A stretch of 64,000 bases of DNA from Mesorhizobium sp. PAMC28654 (GTDB taxonomy: Bacteria; Pseudomonadota; Alphaproteobacteria; Rhizobiales; Rhizobiaceae). Each line of letters opens with the position of its first letter. Positions within the stretch are counted from its first letter, which is position 1. The translations under genes were made by a program, and so were the position numbers. The notes beneath the pieces were generated by a model. That model was not told the origin of the DNA. It worked only from the letters and a program-made list of their open reading frames with translations, and searched no databases. Of this stretch, positions 1-11,023 are shown piece after piece. The stretch lies in assembly GCF_020616515.1 (NCBI RefSeq), contig NZ_CP085135.1, forward strand, positions 1,364,001-1,428,000, read 5' to 3'.

Positions 1-1
1 T

Positions 2-1000
2 TTCGACGAGAAGGGCGCGAATTTTGTCGCCAACCCGATCGGCACTGGTCCGTTCGAACTCGTCTCCTACGATGTCGGCGACAAGGTCGTCTACAAGCGT
101 CGCGAGGATGGAAAGTGGTGGAACGGCGAAACCTATCTCGACGGCATCGAATTCATCGACTACGGGACCGACCCGTCGGCGGTTGCCAGTGCCTTCGAGG
201 CGGGCGAGATCCACACCAACTATGAAACCTCCGCGGACTATGTGCCGATCCTCGACGGGCTTGGCCTGGCGAAGTCCGAGGTCGTGACCGCCTCGACAAT
301 CGTCGCGCGCACCAATGTCAAGAACAAGCCCTATGACGACCAGAGGGTCCGTCACGCGCTGCAACTCGCGGTCGACAATTCGGTCGTGCTTCAGCTTGGA
401 TACTACAATGCCGGCGAGCCCGCCGAAAACCATCACGTCTGCAAGATTCACCCCGAATACGCGGAACTTCCGAAGGTCGCCCGCGACCCGGTCAAGGCCA
501 AGGCGCTGATGGCCGAGGCCGGCCAGGCCGACTTCGAGCACGAACTGATCACGGTGGACGAGGATTGGCACAGGAACAGCGGTGACGCTATCGCCGCACA
601 GCTTCGCGAGGCGGGCATCAAGGTCAAGCGGACGGTTCTGCCGGGCTCGACGTTCTGGAACGATTGGACCAAGTATCCCTACTCCATGACGAACTGGAAC
701 ATGCGTCCGTTGGGCGTGCAGATCCTGGCGACAGCCTACCGTACAGGGGAATCCTGGAACGAATCCGCCTATTCCAACCCGGATTTCGACGCCAAGGTTG
801 GCGAGGCCCTCTCGGTGGCGGATCCCGCCAAGCGCAAGGCCCTGATGGCCGATATCCAGAAGATGCTCCAGGACTCGGGCATCATCATCCAGCCGTACTG
901 GCGCAAGCTCTACAACCACTCGGTAGCGTCCGTGAAAAACCACGGCATGCACCCGACCTACGAGCATGACTTCGGCAAAGTCTGGCTCGACGAAGCATAA
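2..1000 (+). CDS. ABC transporter substrate-binding protein, family 5 (C-terminal part)
   Basis: The frame is open from the window edge to the stop at 998-1000, so the N-terminus and signal peptide lie outside. The visible part, about 332 residues, is the C-terminal half of a periplasmic peptide/nickel/opine-type (SBP_bac_5) binding protein. It shows the typical GTGPFELVSY and DDQRVRHALQLAVD stretches and ends with the usual lobe containing an IIIQPYWRKLY segment. It would deliver a ligand, probably a short peptide or related compound, to an ABC importer whose permeases are not in this window; the next gene is unrelated and on the other strand. Confidence 0.9.
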   Translation, partial: FDEKGANFVANPIGTGPFELVSYDVGDKVVYKRREDGKWWNGETYLDGIEFIDYGTDPSAVASAFEAGEIHTNYETSADYVPILDGLGLAKSEVVTASTIVARTNVKNKPYDDQRVRHALQLAVDNSVVLQLGYYNAGEPAENHHVCKIHPEYAELPKVARDPVKAKALMAEAGQADFEHELITVDEDWHRNSGDAIAAQLREAGIKVKRTVLPGSTFWNDWTKYPYSMTNWNMRPLGVQILATAYRTGESWNESAYSNPDFDAKVGEALSVADPAKRKALMADIQKMLQDSGIIIQPYWRKLYNHSVASVKNHGMHPTYEHDFGKVWLDEA

Positions 1001-1093
1001 ACAGCTTCAAACCTCAGAGGGCGCTGGCCGAACCGACGGCCACCGCCCAAGGGTGCTGCTGGCAATGGAGCCAGCCTTTCCCGTCGGCCTGTT

Positions 1094-2164
1094 TCAGTCG
1101 GCGTCGGCCACGGTAGTCCGCCCTCCGGCCCAAGCGCGCCATTGCCTCTCGTCGCCGTGGAACACGTTGAGGTCGATGCGGCCCGTCACTCCGTGCGAGA
1201 GGCCGGAGCCGGAATACTGCCAGAACAGCCATTTGCGACCAGGATAGACCTTTGACGGGTGCTGCGCCACGGCACGCAGCCAGAATGGATAATCCAGGAA
1301 CGCGCCCTGCAGGTTATCGCGGTAGAAGTCGGGCGCGGTGTAGATGATCGGGCGCTGGCCATAGTGGCGCTCCAGCTTGTCCATGAACACCTGCATCTTC
1401 TCCAGCACCTTCTCGCGCGACGGCCGGCGCTTGCAGGTCGATTCCCCGTTCCACTCGACGTCGATGACCGGCGGCAGAGCGCCCTCCATCCTCGGCACAT
1501 TGCGGATGAACCAGTCGGCCTGCTCGCCGGCGGTGCGGCACCAATAGAAGAAATGATAGGCGCCGCGCTTCAGCCCGGCTGCCTCTGCGCCACGCCAGTT
1601 CTTCATGAACATCGGATCGAGGTGATCGCCGCCATCCGTCGCCTTGATGTAGGCGAAGTTGGCGCCCTGGGCGCGCAGCTTCTCCCAGTTGACGTCGCCC
1701 TGCCAGCGCGAGACGTCGACGCCGTGCACGGCCAGATGCCTGGGCGAAGACCTGCCGAAATTGATCGGCTTGGCGTCGCGAAACGCATAACGCGTGAGCG
1801 GTCCGGAAAGCATGAGGGGAGCGGAGCGCGAGAATAGTTTCGGTGGCGAGACCAGGGCTGCCGGCTCGACTGGCGGATCGACATTGTCGGGCAATTCAGG
1901 CGATGACAACGCCACCGTTTCTTCCTCGGCCAGACCAAAGGGCCGAACACTTTCAGCCACGGACGCCTCCTCGACTGTCCTGCGTGGCTTGTTGGCCCTG
2001 GTCATCGCCGGCACGGAGGCCACGGGCGCGCTCGGACGGACCACCGAACTGGTGATCTCGTTCGACGGTTTGCCTACATCGAGCGCATCGATCCCGGACG
2101 TCGATGAACAGCCGACGAGGCACAAGGATGCAATCAAGGACGTGAGAAGGCCGGGTAACCGCAT
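1094..2164 (-). CDS. Glycoside hydrolase family 25 (lysozyme-like) lipoprotein
   Basis: The C-terminal half is a GH25 muramidase domain with the opening HGVDVSRWQGDVNWEKL and the acidic catalytic motif VIDVEWNGES, so it is predicted to cut peptidoglycan. The ATG at 2164 is preferred over a start 39 bases upstream because it begins MRLPGLLTSLIASLCLVGCS, a lipoprotein signal with Cys19 as the lipidation site. About 130 low-complexity, Ser/Val-rich residues link the anchor to the enzyme. It is probably an envelope-bound cell wall hydrolase. Its neighbours, the DUF1402 protein and the LapG-like protease, are also exported. Confidence 0.9.
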   Translation of the reverse strand: MRLPGLLTSLIASLCLVGCSSTSGIDALDVGKPSNEITSSVVRPSAPVASVPAMTRANKPRRTVEEASVAESVRPFGLAEEETVALSSPELPDNVDPPVEPAALVSPPKLFSRSAPLMLSGPLTRYAFRDAKPINFGRSSPRHLAVHGVDVSRWQGDVNWEKLRAQGANFAYIKATDGGDHLDPMFMKNWRGAEAAGLKRGAYHFFYWCRTAGEQADWFIRNVPRMEGALPPVIDVEWNGESTCKRRPSREKVLEKMQVFMDKLERHYGQRPIIYTAPDFYRDNLQGAFLDYPFWLRAVAQHPSKVYPGRKWLFWQYSGSGLSHGVTGRIDLNVFHGDERQWRAWAGGRTTVADAD

Positions 2165-2516
2165 TTGGACCTGTACGCAAAACACAACAGACCGAAGGCA
2201 CACACTGAACGCCGCCGGACAAATCAGACCGAGTTATGAATGAGAAATTACCAATAAAGTTTGAATCAAAATTTTATTGCCGGTGTGATGGTAAACACAC
2301 GGCGCCGCGGGGTCATGCGTGGCCGGTTGTGCGGTCCTGGCCGGCCATGCGGGTTGGAGCTGATGTTGACTGTGTGGCTGGCGTGACCACTGAAGGCGGA
2401 ATTCGACGATGTGACGGGCTTGAAGGCGTGCGCCGTGCTTGACAGTCCCCAACGAGGCTGTTCAGGAAACAGACGGCGCGTGATTGCCCATGCCCTCCGA
2501 TCCCGAAAGGCGCTTG
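2165..2516. other. Divergent intergenic region, 352 bp
   Basis: This gap separates the divergent GH25 and DUF1402 genes. An AT-rich stretch at about 2235-2285 stands out against the GC-rich surroundings and is where divergent promoters would be expected. No clear -35/-10 pair, palindromic operator or credible small gene was found; open frames here have no family features. Confidence 0.5.
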
Positions 2517-3491
2517 ATGATTGCCTTGCAGAAATTTTTCCTGGCGCTTTTGCTTGTGGTCCTTGCCTCCACCGGCACGCTGTCGATCGGCGCGGCCCGT
2601 GCGGATACGATTGTTGTTCCACCAGGAAACCGCTCTGACACGCAACCGACCATTCCCAATGCGTCGGCGGTCAGAACGCGCGCCTTCAACACCACCTATG
2701 AGGAAAAATACGAGAAGATCATCGCGCTTTTGAAGCGCGAGAAGAAGCTGATCACGCACATCAAGCAGGTCGCCGCGGTCTACGGCATTGATCCCATTCA
2801 TATTATCGGTGCACTGGTCGGCGAGCATACCTACAATGTCACCGCCGTCGGTTCGGTGCAGACCTACTATGTTAAGGCACTCTCCTATTCCGGTCTCGAT
2901 TTTGCCTTCCGCTACAAGGGGGTGCGGGTCCAGGATTTCGTCAAACGTCCTGAGTTCGCGGCCTGCGAACAAGCGAAAGGCAATGCCGCCCTCTGGAGCT
3001 GCCGCGACACGGTCTGGACGCAGCATTTCAAGGGCAAGACCGTCGACGGCATCGCTTACGAGCCGATGACGTTTCAGCAAGCGTTCTTCCAGCCATTCTT
3101 TGCCGGCCAGACGTTCGGCCTCGGGCAGATCAGCCCCCTCACGGCGCTTGAGGTCACCGATCTCGTCAACAAGGTGAGCGGCTACGACAAGCTGACGCCG
3201 GACAATCCGCAAGCCATCTATCGCGACGTCATGGACCCCGACCGCAGCATCGTCTACATCGCGGCGATCGTGCGCGATGCGATCGATGCCTACAAGCAGC
3301 AGGGCTTCGACATCTCCGGCAATCCGGGAATTACGGCGACGCTCTACAATGTCGGGCAGCCCAGGCAGAGAGCGGCCGAGCTGCGCGAGGCCAGCGGAAA
3401 GGCCCGCAAGCTGCCTGTCGAGAATTATTATGGCTGGCTGGTCAATGACAAGCTGGACGATCTCAGGGTGCTGCTCGACGGCGGAAGCTGA
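2517..3491 (+). CDS. DUF1402 family exported protein
   Basis: The protein has 324 residues and a clear signal peptide (MIALQKFFLALLLVVLA, cleavage likely after the ARA before DTIV). The rest matches my recognition of the DUF1402 family, known mainly from rhizobia; its function is not established. The segment IHIIGALVGEHTYN followed later by FAGQTFGLGQISPLTALEV resembles lytic-transglycosylase-like (lysozyme fold) proteins, where a glutamate (here in GEHT) is catalytic; that is inference only. The ATG at 2517 was chosen because GAAAGG lies 7 bases upstream and the signal peptide starts there; ATG 2490 and TTG 2484 are alternatives. Confidence 0.85.
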   Translation: MIALQKFFLALLLVVLASTGTLSIGAARADTIVVPPGNRSDTQPTIPNASAVRTRAFNTTYEEKYEKIIALLKREKKLITHIKQVAAVYGIDPIHIIGALVGEHTYNVTAVGSVQTYYVKALSYSGLDFAFRYKGVRVQDFVKRPEFAACEQAKGNAALWSCRDTVWTQHFKGKTVDGIAYEPMTFQQAFFQPFFAGQTFGLGQISPLTALEVTDLVNKVSGYDKLTPDNPQAIYRDVMDPDRSIVYIAAIVRDAIDAYKQQGFDISGNPGITATLYNVGQPRQRAAELREASGKARKLPVENYYGWLVNDKLDDLRVLLDGGS

Positions 3492-3520
3492 GGCGCGGGC
3501 AGTTGCCGAAGCCGCATGCG

Positions 3521-3546
3521 TTCAAGCAGACATGTGTTCAAGCAGA
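3521..3546 (+). repeat. Short direct repeat TTCAAGCAGA x2
   Basis: The 10-mer TTCAAGCAGA occurs at 3521-3530 and again at 3537-3546, in the gap between the converging DUF1402 and LapG-like genes. It may only be a replication slip; no function is evident. Confidence 0.5.
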
Positions 3547-3593
3547 TGTGATCGGGCCGAGGCGTTTCGCAGTCGGCGCTTGGCCCCGCCAGC

Positions 3594-4238
3594 CTATTTT
3601 ACAGAGCTGACCAGCGCTTCGTCGCCGCCCAGGATCGACACCCAGCGCCCCGTATTCTCGCTCGACTGCCTCTTCAGGTAGCGATAGCCCGTCACGCTCC
3701 AGAGACGAACCTTGTTGGTAAGGTTATCCAGGATGAAGTCGCCCTTGTCCGTGCGCACGGTCAAGACGGCATGACCTTCGCCATCCGGCTTGCGAACGAC
3801 CGTCATCAGCAGGTTGGATACAGCCACACCGCTGGAGATAAGTTCCCGCCGCTTTTCGAGAGCGTAATCCTCGCAGTCGCCAAACCCGTCCTCCGGATAG
3901 GCCCACCACTCTTCCTTGCCGTAATTATCCATGTCGCTCATCGGCTTGACACGCGTGTTCACGGAGAGGTTCACGGCGGTGATCTGCCGCAAAAGCTGGC
4001 TGGACATGTGCTCGGGCGTGTTGTTGGGCGAACGGATCGAACATTCGTCGACGTGGATCTTGCAGAAATCATAGTGGCCGATTGGCTGGGATGTCGGGCC
4101 GCCTATGACCATCGAAAGTTCGGACGCGCCCGCCAAACTCGATGCCGAACTCAAAACCGTCAAGGCGACCGCAAGGCCAAACCCCCTTGCCGCGCAACGC
4201 CAACCCACCGAGGATGCCATAAGGCCCCGCCCATTCAT
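3594..4238 (-). CDS. Transglutaminase-like cysteine peptidase (BTLCP, LapG-like)
   Basis: The 214-residue protein has an N-terminal signal/anchor (GFGLAVALTVLSSASSLAG) and the three-part catalytic site of bacterial transglutaminase-like cysteine proteinases (Peptidase C93/DUF920): Cys in GFGDCEDYAL, His in GEGHAVLTVRT and Asp in FILDNLTNKV. LapG, the best-known member, cleaves large adhesins in the periplasm under control of LapD and c-di-GMP; no LapD or adhesin gene is visible here, so that role is not shown. ATG 4238 gives the longest form; ATG 4220, six codons in, follows a GCGGGG sequence and is an alternative. Confidence 0.88.
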   Translation of the reverse strand: MNGRGLMASSVGWRCAARGFGLAVALTVLSSASSLAGASELSMVIGGPTSQPIGHYDFCKIHVDECSIRSPNNTPEHMSSQLLRQITAVNLSVNTRVKPMSDMDNYGKEEWWAYPEDGFGDCEDYALEKRRELISSGVAVSNLLMTVVRKPDGEGHAVLTVRTDKGDFILDNLTNKVRLWSVTGYRYLKRQSSENTGRWVSILGGDEALVSSVK

Positions 4239-4280
4239 TCTTGTTAACGGAATGTTAAAGGCGGTTTTTCATGCGTGTCA

Positions 4281-4430
4281 ATGAATGCGAAACGCAGATC
4301 CCTGGCGACCGCGATTTGCCTTGCCGGCGTGGTTCCAGCGCAACACCGGTCGCGGACGCGTCCGGAGCCTGTTGCGGACACCTACGATCAGCGACGCGAT
4401 GCGCGGTTCAGGTTGTCGGTATTGGTGTAG
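4281..4430 (+). CDS. Possible small exported peptide (uncertain)
   Basis: A 49-residue frame lies in the 309-bp gap between the LapG-like and aldehyde dehydrogenase genes. It starts with a signal-peptide-like stretch (MNAKRRSLATAICLAGVV) followed by an Arg-rich tail. No ribosome-binding site or family match is recognised. It could be a remnant of a longer gene or chance. The rest of the gap holds nothing recognisable. Confidence 0.22.
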   Translation: MNAKRRSLATAICLAGVVPAQHRSRTRPEPVADTYDQRRDARFRLSVLV

Positions 4431-4547
4431 TTGGTACCGATGGCGCCATGGTTGGCGTCATCGGCGCTGCCGTCGGGATATCTTGAGGCCAAGGGCGTCT
4501 CCCAAAAGAGCCGCCCCTGGCAACGTCTGATGACCGTTGACAGCCGG

Positions 4548-5981
4548 CTATTCGGCTGCCTCGTAACCCGCGATGCCCTTGATCTCGAGAAAATCCTCGA
4601 GCCCGTATTCGGCATATTCGCGGCCGTTGCCCGACTGCTTGTAGCCGCCGAACGGCAGGCCGGCGTCCCAGGTCGGATAGTTGATGTAGACATTGCCGGT
4701 ACGCATGCGCGCCGCCACTTCGCGCGCCTTCTTCATGTCCTTGGCCTGGATGTAGGAGGCGAGGCCATAGACGGTGTCGTTGGCGGTGTTGACCACCTCG
4801 TCGACGCTGTCATAGGGCATGATCGCCAGCACCGGCCCGAAGATTTCCTCGCGGGCGATGCGCATGTCGTGGGTGACGTCGGCGAACACCGTCGGCCTGA
4901 CATAGTAGCCGCGATTGAGTTCGGCCGGACGGCCGGGTCCGCCCGCCACCAACGTGGCGCCTTCATCGATGCCGGCCTGGATCAGGTCCTGGATCTTGTC
5001 GTACTGAACCTGGCTGACGACCGGGCCCAGCTTGGTGCCTGGTGCATCGGCGGGGCCGACCGTGAACTTTTCCGCCGCCGCCTTTGCATAGCCGGCAGCC
5101 TCGTCGTGGCGATCGCGCGGCACGAACATGCGCGTCGGCGCATTGCAGGACTGACCGCTGTTACCGAAGCACCCGGCGACGCCCTTGGAGACGGCGGTGG
5201 CGAGGTCGACATCCGGGAACAGGATGTTGGCCGACTTGCCGCCAAGCTCCTGATGCACGCGCTTGACGGTGTCGGCGGCGGCCTTGGCCACCAGGATGCC
5301 GGCGCGGGTCGAACCGGTGAATGACATCATGTCGATGTCGGGGTGGCTGGACAGCGCCTGGCCGACGCCCGGACCGTCACCATTGACGAGGTTGAAGACG
5401 CCCTTCGGCACACCGGCCTCGTCAAGGATCTCGGCGAAGATGATGGCATCGAGCGGCGCGATTTCGGACGGCTTCAGCACCATGGTGCAGCCGGCGGCGA
5501 GTGCCGGACCGACCTTGCAGGTGATCTGGTTCAGCGGCCAGTTCCACGGCGTGATCAGGCCGACGACGCCGATCGGTTCCTTGACCACCAGATGAGGTCC
5601 CTTCACATGACGGAACTCGAAGGTTTTGAGCACATCGGCCATTTTCTGCAGATGCGCGAGGCCGATACCAACCTGGCTGTCCAGCGCCATCTGGCGCGGC
5701 GCGCCCATTTCGCGCGATACGGCGACCGCAAGATCGGCGCTGCGCTTCTTGTAGACCTCGATGATGCGGTTCAGCAGTTCGAGCCGCTCGCCGACCTCGG
5801 TAAAGCCGAAGGTGCTAAAGGCGCGCTTGGCAGCGGCAACCGCCTTATCGACATCGGCCTTGGAGCCGAGCGAGATCTGGGCGAAGGCGTCCTCATTGGA
5901 CGGATCGATGACATCGAACGTGTTGGGCACAACCGGATCGACCCACGCGCCATCGATATAGAACTGCAGATTGTGTGACAT
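4548..5981 (-). CDS. NAD(P)-dependent aldehyde dehydrogenase
   Basis: This is a full-length (477 residues) member of the aldehyde dehydrogenase superfamily, oxidising an aldehyde to the acid with NAD(P). Visible hallmarks are the PWNWP motif with Asn147, the cofactor-binding FTGST at 221-225, the general base Glu245 in QELGGKS and the nucleophile Cys279 in GNSGQSCNAP. The substrate cannot be told from sequence. The ATG at 5981 has GGGAG a few bases upstream; the open frame extends 15 codons further without a good ribosome-binding site. It appears to be monocistronic. Confidence 0.93.
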   Translation of the reverse strand: MSHNLQFYIDGAWVDPVVPNTFDVIDPSNEDAFAQISLGSKADVDKAVAAAKRAFSTFGFTEVGERLELLNRIIEVYKKRSADLAVAVSREMGAPRQMALDSQVGIGLAHLQKMADVLKTFEFRHVKGPHLVVKEPIGVVGLITPWNWPLNQITCKVGPALAAGCTMVLKPSEIAPLDAIIFAEILDEAGVPKGVFNLVNGDGPGVGQALSSHPDIDMMSFTGSTRAGILVAKAAADTVKRVHQELGGKSANILFPDVDLATAVSKGVAGCFGNSGQSCNAPTRMFVPRDRHDEAAGYAKAAAEKFTVGPADAPGTKLGPVVSQVQYDKIQDLIQAGIDEGATLVAGGPGRPAELNRGYYVRPTVFADVTHDMRIAREEIFGPVLAIMPYDSVDEVVNTANDTVYGLASYIQAKDMKKAREVAARMRTGNVYINYPTWDAGLPFGGYKQSGNGREYAEYGLEDFLEIKGIAGYEAAE

Positions 5982-6147
5982 GGTTTTCTCCCTTGGGGTG
6001 CGCCGCATGGCCGTTGCGGCCGTCATATGGGGCTAGAGATAACGATGCGCAAACGGCGCTGTCAAACGCAACCCCCGAAGTTGTTGAGCCAGCGCGCCAG
6101 TGATTGAGCCAGAGGGGTTGGGCCAGTGGGAAGTGCCGTCTTTTGCG

Positions 6148-6615
6148 TCAGCCTTCGAGCCTCTTGCTCATGTAGACCGTCATGCCGTTCATGAACGGCT
6201 CCTCCCGATCAATCGTATAGCCGTGCCTTTTGTACAGCGATACATTGGCCTCAAAAGCGCCATTGGTCAGCAGGCGAAGCTCGCGGCGACCGGCTTCGAT
6301 CGCCTTGCGCTCGGCCTGCTCCAGCAACAACCGACCGATCCCCCTGCCCTGCGCCTGCGGTGCCACGCAGACATTCTCGATCCAGAGGTGATCGTCGGCC
6401 AGCATGGTTTCGATCATCCCGACAATGCGGCCGTCCGCGACGGCGAGCTCAAACGGATGCTCGGCAACGGCCTTCTCGTAGTCGGCGCGCATCGGCAGCG
6501 GCTCGCGGCCGATCACCGGCACCCATTTGTCATAGGCGGCGCGCACAATGTCCCTGATCGCGGCGGCATCCGCCTGCCCGGCTGGCCGAAGATTTACGAC
6601 AACGCCGTTTGCCAT
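6148..6615 (-). CDS. GNAT family N-acetyltransferase
   Basis: The 155-residue protein is a single GNAT domain. The acetyl-CoA binding motif is APQAQGRGIGRLLLEQAE, and a C-terminal LYKRHGYTIDREEPFMNGM segment is typical of the family. The acceptor substrate is unknown. ATG 6615 has GGAG 8 bases upstream and is preferred to an in-frame GTG six codons earlier. It stands alone between the aldehyde dehydrogenase gene and a divergent nucleotidyltransferase gene. Confidence 0.88.
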   Translation of the reverse strand: MANGVVVNLRPAGQADAAAIRDIVRAAYDKWVPVIGREPLPMRADYEKAVAEHPFELAVADGRIVGMIETMLADDHLWIENVCVAPQAQGRGIGRLLLEQAERKAIEAGRRELRLLTNGAFEANVSLYKRHGYTIDREEPFMNGMTVYMSKRLEG

Positions 6616-6738
6616 TGAAAAAGCTCCAGCCACGTGAAAAAAGCCGCCGACCGCTACCGCATCGGTCAGAAAATCGGAACTGATTTCTGGAAATCACCAT
6701 GCTTCCATGAGGATGCATGTCCATGAGAACGTCGAGAC

Positions 6739-7344
6739 ATGAACCGACGGGCAACGATCCATGACGACGCGTGGCGTCCGTGGCATCCGACGGAACTGAG
6801 GCGCCGGCTCGGCGCCATATCGAGGCCCTGGTGCATCGTTGGAGGCTGGGCTCTCGACCTCTGGCACGGAAGCCAGACCCGCGACCACGAAGACCTCGAA
6901 TTCACCATCCTGCGCGAGGATTTTGAGACCTTTCGCGGTGTTCTGAAAGTCATGCGATTCCACACCGTCGCAAGCGGGATCATCGAGCATCTGCCGGCGC
7001 GCAAGGAGCCGCCGGCAGCGATTTCACAGATATGGTGCGAGGATATTCAGGAACGCTGCTGGCGGGTGGATATGATGATCGAGCCGGGAACGCCGGAACG
7101 GTGGGTCTACAAGCGAGATCCCGCCATTGCCCGGCCGCGTGCCGAGATGGTCGCGGTCACACCGGACGGCCTGCCCTATCTGAAACCGGCGGCTGTCCTG
7201 CTGTTCAAGGCCAAATACAGGCGCGACAAGGACGAGCTCGATTTCGCCAATGCCTTGCCCAAGCTGATGCCACCGGAACGGGCTTGGTTAAAGGCCTGCC
7301 TTGCGACAACCCATCCCGGTCACGAATGGGCCAAGCTGCTATAG
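6739..7344 (+). CDS. Nucleotidyltransferase of the aminoglycoside 2''-adenylyltransferase-like family
   Basis: The 201-residue protein has the compact nucleotidyltransferase signature GGWALDLWHGSQTRDHEDLE, in which the acidic DHEDLE stretch would hold the metal ions, and a C-terminal FKAKYRRDKDELDF segment seen in ANT(2'')-like proteins. Distant chromosomal relatives of this family are common in soil bacteria and most have no proven resistance role, so drug modification should not be assumed. It lies between the divergent acetyltransferase gene and the converging SDR gene. Confidence 0.75.
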   Translation: MNRRATIHDDAWRPWHPTELRRRLGAISRPWCIVGGWALDLWHGSQTRDHEDLEFTILREDFETFRGVLKVMRFHTVASGIIEHLPARKEPPAAISQIWCEDIQERCWRVDMMIEPGTPERWVYKRDPAIARPRAEMVAVTPDGLPYLKPAAVLLFKAKYRRDKDELDFANALPKLMPPERAWLKACLATTHPGHEWAKLL

Positions 7345-7359
7345 CGCGGCACCATGGCT

Positions 7360-8100
7360 TTAGTATTCCTGCGCCGTTGGCCGGAACAGGATTTCGTTGA
7401 TGTCGACCTCTTCAGGCTGGCTCATGGCGAACACCACGGCCCGGGCGAAGGAATCGGCGGGTATGGCGACACGGTCATAGAGAGCGCGCACGCCCACAGC
7501 GACATCGGGCTCGGTGACGCTGTCCGGCAATTCGGTTGCCACAGCGCCCGGCGAGATGATGGTGGTGCGGATGTTGTAAGGCTTCACCTCCTGGCGCAGG
7601 CCTTCCGAGATGATGCGCACCGCATGCTTAGTCGCGGCATAGACGGCGCCACCCGGCCCCACCTTGTGGCCGGCCACCGACGAGACGTTGATGATGTGAC
7701 CGCTCTTCTGGGTCTTCATGTGCGGCAGCGCGGCTGCGATACCATAGAGCACGCCCTTGATGTTGACGTCGATCATGCGGTCCCAATCCTCGACCTTGCC
7801 GCGCTCCAGCGGCGAGTGCGGCATCAGCCCGGCATTGTTGATGATGACGTCGACACGACCATGCGTCTTGACCGCATGGTCGACGAGACGCCGGACCTGG
7901 CCGACATCGGTCACGTCGGTCTGCACGATGGCATCCTTGCCGAGCGAAAGCTCGCCGGCCAGCGCCTGCAGCCGGTCGAGACGGCGCGCGCCGAGCACCA
8001 GCTTGGCGCCTTCCTTGGCGAGAAGCCGCGCGGCGGCTTCTCCCAGCCCGCTGCTGGCGCCGGTGATGACGACGACCTTGTCCTTGATGTTGTCGGTCAT
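7360..8100 (-). CDS. SDR family NAD(P)-dependent oxidoreductase
   Basis: This 246-residue classical short-chain dehydrogenase shows the cofactor motif TGASSGLG (13-20), NNAG (88-91), Ser140/141 and the catalytic Tyr154-Lys158 pair in YAATK. The Arg pair at 39-40 after the second beta strand suggests preference for NADP. It is the third gene of a cupin/aldo-keto reductase/SDR operon that diverges from a LysR gene, 20 bases after the aldo-keto reductase stop. A good AAGGA lies 7 bases before the start. The substrate is unknown. Confidence 0.92.
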   Translation of the reverse strand: MTDNIKDKVVVITGASSGLGEAAARLLAKEGAKLVLGARRLDRLQALAGELSLGKDAIVQTDVTDVGQVRRLVDHAVKTHGRVDVIINNAGLMPHSPLERGKVEDWDRMIDVNIKGVLYGIAAALPHMKTQKSGHIINVSSVAGHKVGPGGAVYAATKHAVRIISEGLRQEVKPYNIRTTIISPGAVATELPDSVTEPDVAVGVRALYDRVAIPADSFARAVVFAMSQPEEVDINEILFRPTAQEY

Positions 8101-8120
8101 GGATTTTCCTTTTCCGCCGC

Positions 8121-9516
<1,396 letters not shown>

Positions 9517-9671
9517 GGTTTTCATCCCTTCTTCCACCGGGCAATTCACGGCCCGCCGATTTTCAGGGCTGCCTGATTTAGGTGCCCGATTGTGATGCCT
9601 CCTATTTAGGGCCTGCGATTGGCCGCGATTAGCTGCTATATCTGGCATGTACTTATGAGAAGGGCTCATGA

Positions 9672-10565
9672 ATGCCTCGGGACAACCTGAATGAGCTGAC
9701 CGCTTTCCTCGCCGTGGCGCGCGAAGGGAGCTTCACCAGGGCGGCGGCGAAGCTCGGCGTTTCGCAATCCGCGCTCAGCCACACGGTTCGTGCGCTGGAG
9801 GAGCGGCTTGGCTTGCGACTTCTGACCCGCACCACGCGCAGCGTGTCGCCCACGGAAGCCGGCGAGCGCCTGCTGCGCACCGTCGGGCCAAGGCTCGACG
9901 AGATCGAAACCGAGCTGACCGCGCTCAGCGCATTGCGCGAAAAGCCCGCCGGTACCATCCGCATCACCGCCGGCGAACACGCCGCCGACGCGATCCTGTG
10001 GCCGGCGATCGCCGGGCTGCTGCCGGACTATCCGGACATCAGGATAGAGATCATCGTCGACTACGGCCTGACCGACATCGTCGCCGAGCGCTATGATGCC
10101 GGCGTGCGGCTGGGTGAACAGGTGGCCCGCGACATGATCGCGGTGCGCATCGGGCCGGACATGCGCATGGCGGTGGTGGGATCGCCGGCCTATTTCGCCA
10201 GGCGGCCAAAGCCACGCGCGCCGCAGGACCTGACCGACCACAATTGCATCAATCTGCGCCTGCCGACCTATGGCGGGCTCTATGCCTGGGAATTCGAAAA
10301 GGCGGGACGCGAACTCAAGGTGCGCGTCGAAGGCCAGCTGGTGTTCAACACGGCGGCGTTGCGGATGAATGCCGTGCTTGCCGGATTGGGTCTCGCCTAT
10401 CTGCCCGAAGACCAGGTGCGCACTCACCTTGCCGGCGGCGAACTGGTGCGGGTGCTCGCAGACTGGTGCACACCCTTCCCCGGCTACCATCTCTACTACC
10501 CCAGCCGCCGCCAGGCGACGCCCGCCTTCTCGCTGCTGGTCGACGCCTTGCGCTACCGGGGCTAA
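9672..10565 (+). CDS. LysR family transcriptional regulator
   Basis: The 297-residue regulator has the N-terminal winged helix ([20 protein letters not shown], about residues 19-38) followed by a LysR substrate-binding domain. It diverges from the cupin-AKR-SDR operon across 155 bases and is the likely regulator of that operon. The ATG at 9672 follows GAGAAGGG by 7-8 bases; the ATG at 9668 is in a frame that stops at once. The intergenic region repeats ATTTAGG twice, but no convincing T-N11-A palindrome was found. Confidence 0.92.
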   Translation: MPRDNLNELTAFLAVAREGSFTRAAAKLGVSQSALSHTVRALEERLGLRLLTRTTRSVSPTEAGERLLRTVGPRLDEIETELTALSALREKPAGTIRITAGEHAADAILWPAIAGLLPDYPDIRIEIIVDYGLTDIVAERYDAGVRLGEQVARDMIAVRIGPDMRMAVVGSPAYFARRPKPRAPQDLTDHNCINLRLPTYGGLYAWEFEKAGRELKVRVEGQLVFNTAALRMNAVLAGLGLAYLPEDQVRTHLAGGELVRVLADWCTPFPGYHLYYPSRRQATPAFSLLVDALRYRG

Positions 10566-10632
10566 AGCGTCTGGACTGTGTTCGCGGTCGTTCTATCTTC
10601 CTGCCGTATCTGACGAAACTCGGAGCATTGCC

Positions 10633-11010
10633 GTGACCGAAACCGACCTCTATCGAGGCTACATCGACTGCCTCAACAACCAGGATTGGCAGCGACTGCA
10701 TCGCTTCGTCCATGACGAGGTGCATTACAATGGCGACCGGGTCGGGCTATCGGGTTACCGCAAGATGCTGGAGCGTGATTTTTCCGAGATTCCGGATCTC
10801 TATTTCGACATCCAGCTGCTGATCTCCGAGCCGCCTTTCATAGCCAGCCGCCTCCAGTTCAACTGCACACCGAAGGGAACCTTCTTCGGCCTCCCCATCA
10901 ACGGCAGGAGAGTCTCCTTCAGCGAGAATGTCTTCTATGAATTTCTCGACGACAGGATCAGGCACGTCTGGGCGGTGATCGACAAGGCGGCCATCGAAGC
11001 TCAGCTTTAA
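10633..11010 (+). CDS. Ester cyclase / SnoaL-like protein
   Basis: The 125-residue protein has the cone-shaped SnoaL-like (NTF2 superfamily) pattern: an N-terminal helix pair (YRGYIDCLNNQDWQRLHRFV), then strands ending in the VSFSENVFYEFLDDRI motif common in predicted ester cyclases. The start is a GTG with CGGAG 7 bases upstream; a longer in-frame reading overlaps the LysR gene. Proteins of this family often have no known substrate. It follows the LysR gene by 67 bases and may be cotranscribed with it. Confidence 0.8.
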   Translation: MTETDLYRGYIDCLNNQDWQRLHRFVHDEVHYNGDRVGLSGYRKMLERDFSEIPDLYFDIQLLISEPPFIASRLQFNCTPKGTFFGLPINGRRVSFSENVFYEFLDDRIRHVWAVIDKAAIEAQL

Positions 11011-11023
11011 TCTGCATCAGTCG

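Noticed and set aside
6739..7344. Acquired aminoglycoside resistance gene
   Set aside because: The protein is only distantly ANT(2'')-like, has no mobile element around it and matches local composition; it is more likely a chromosomal housekeeping relative.
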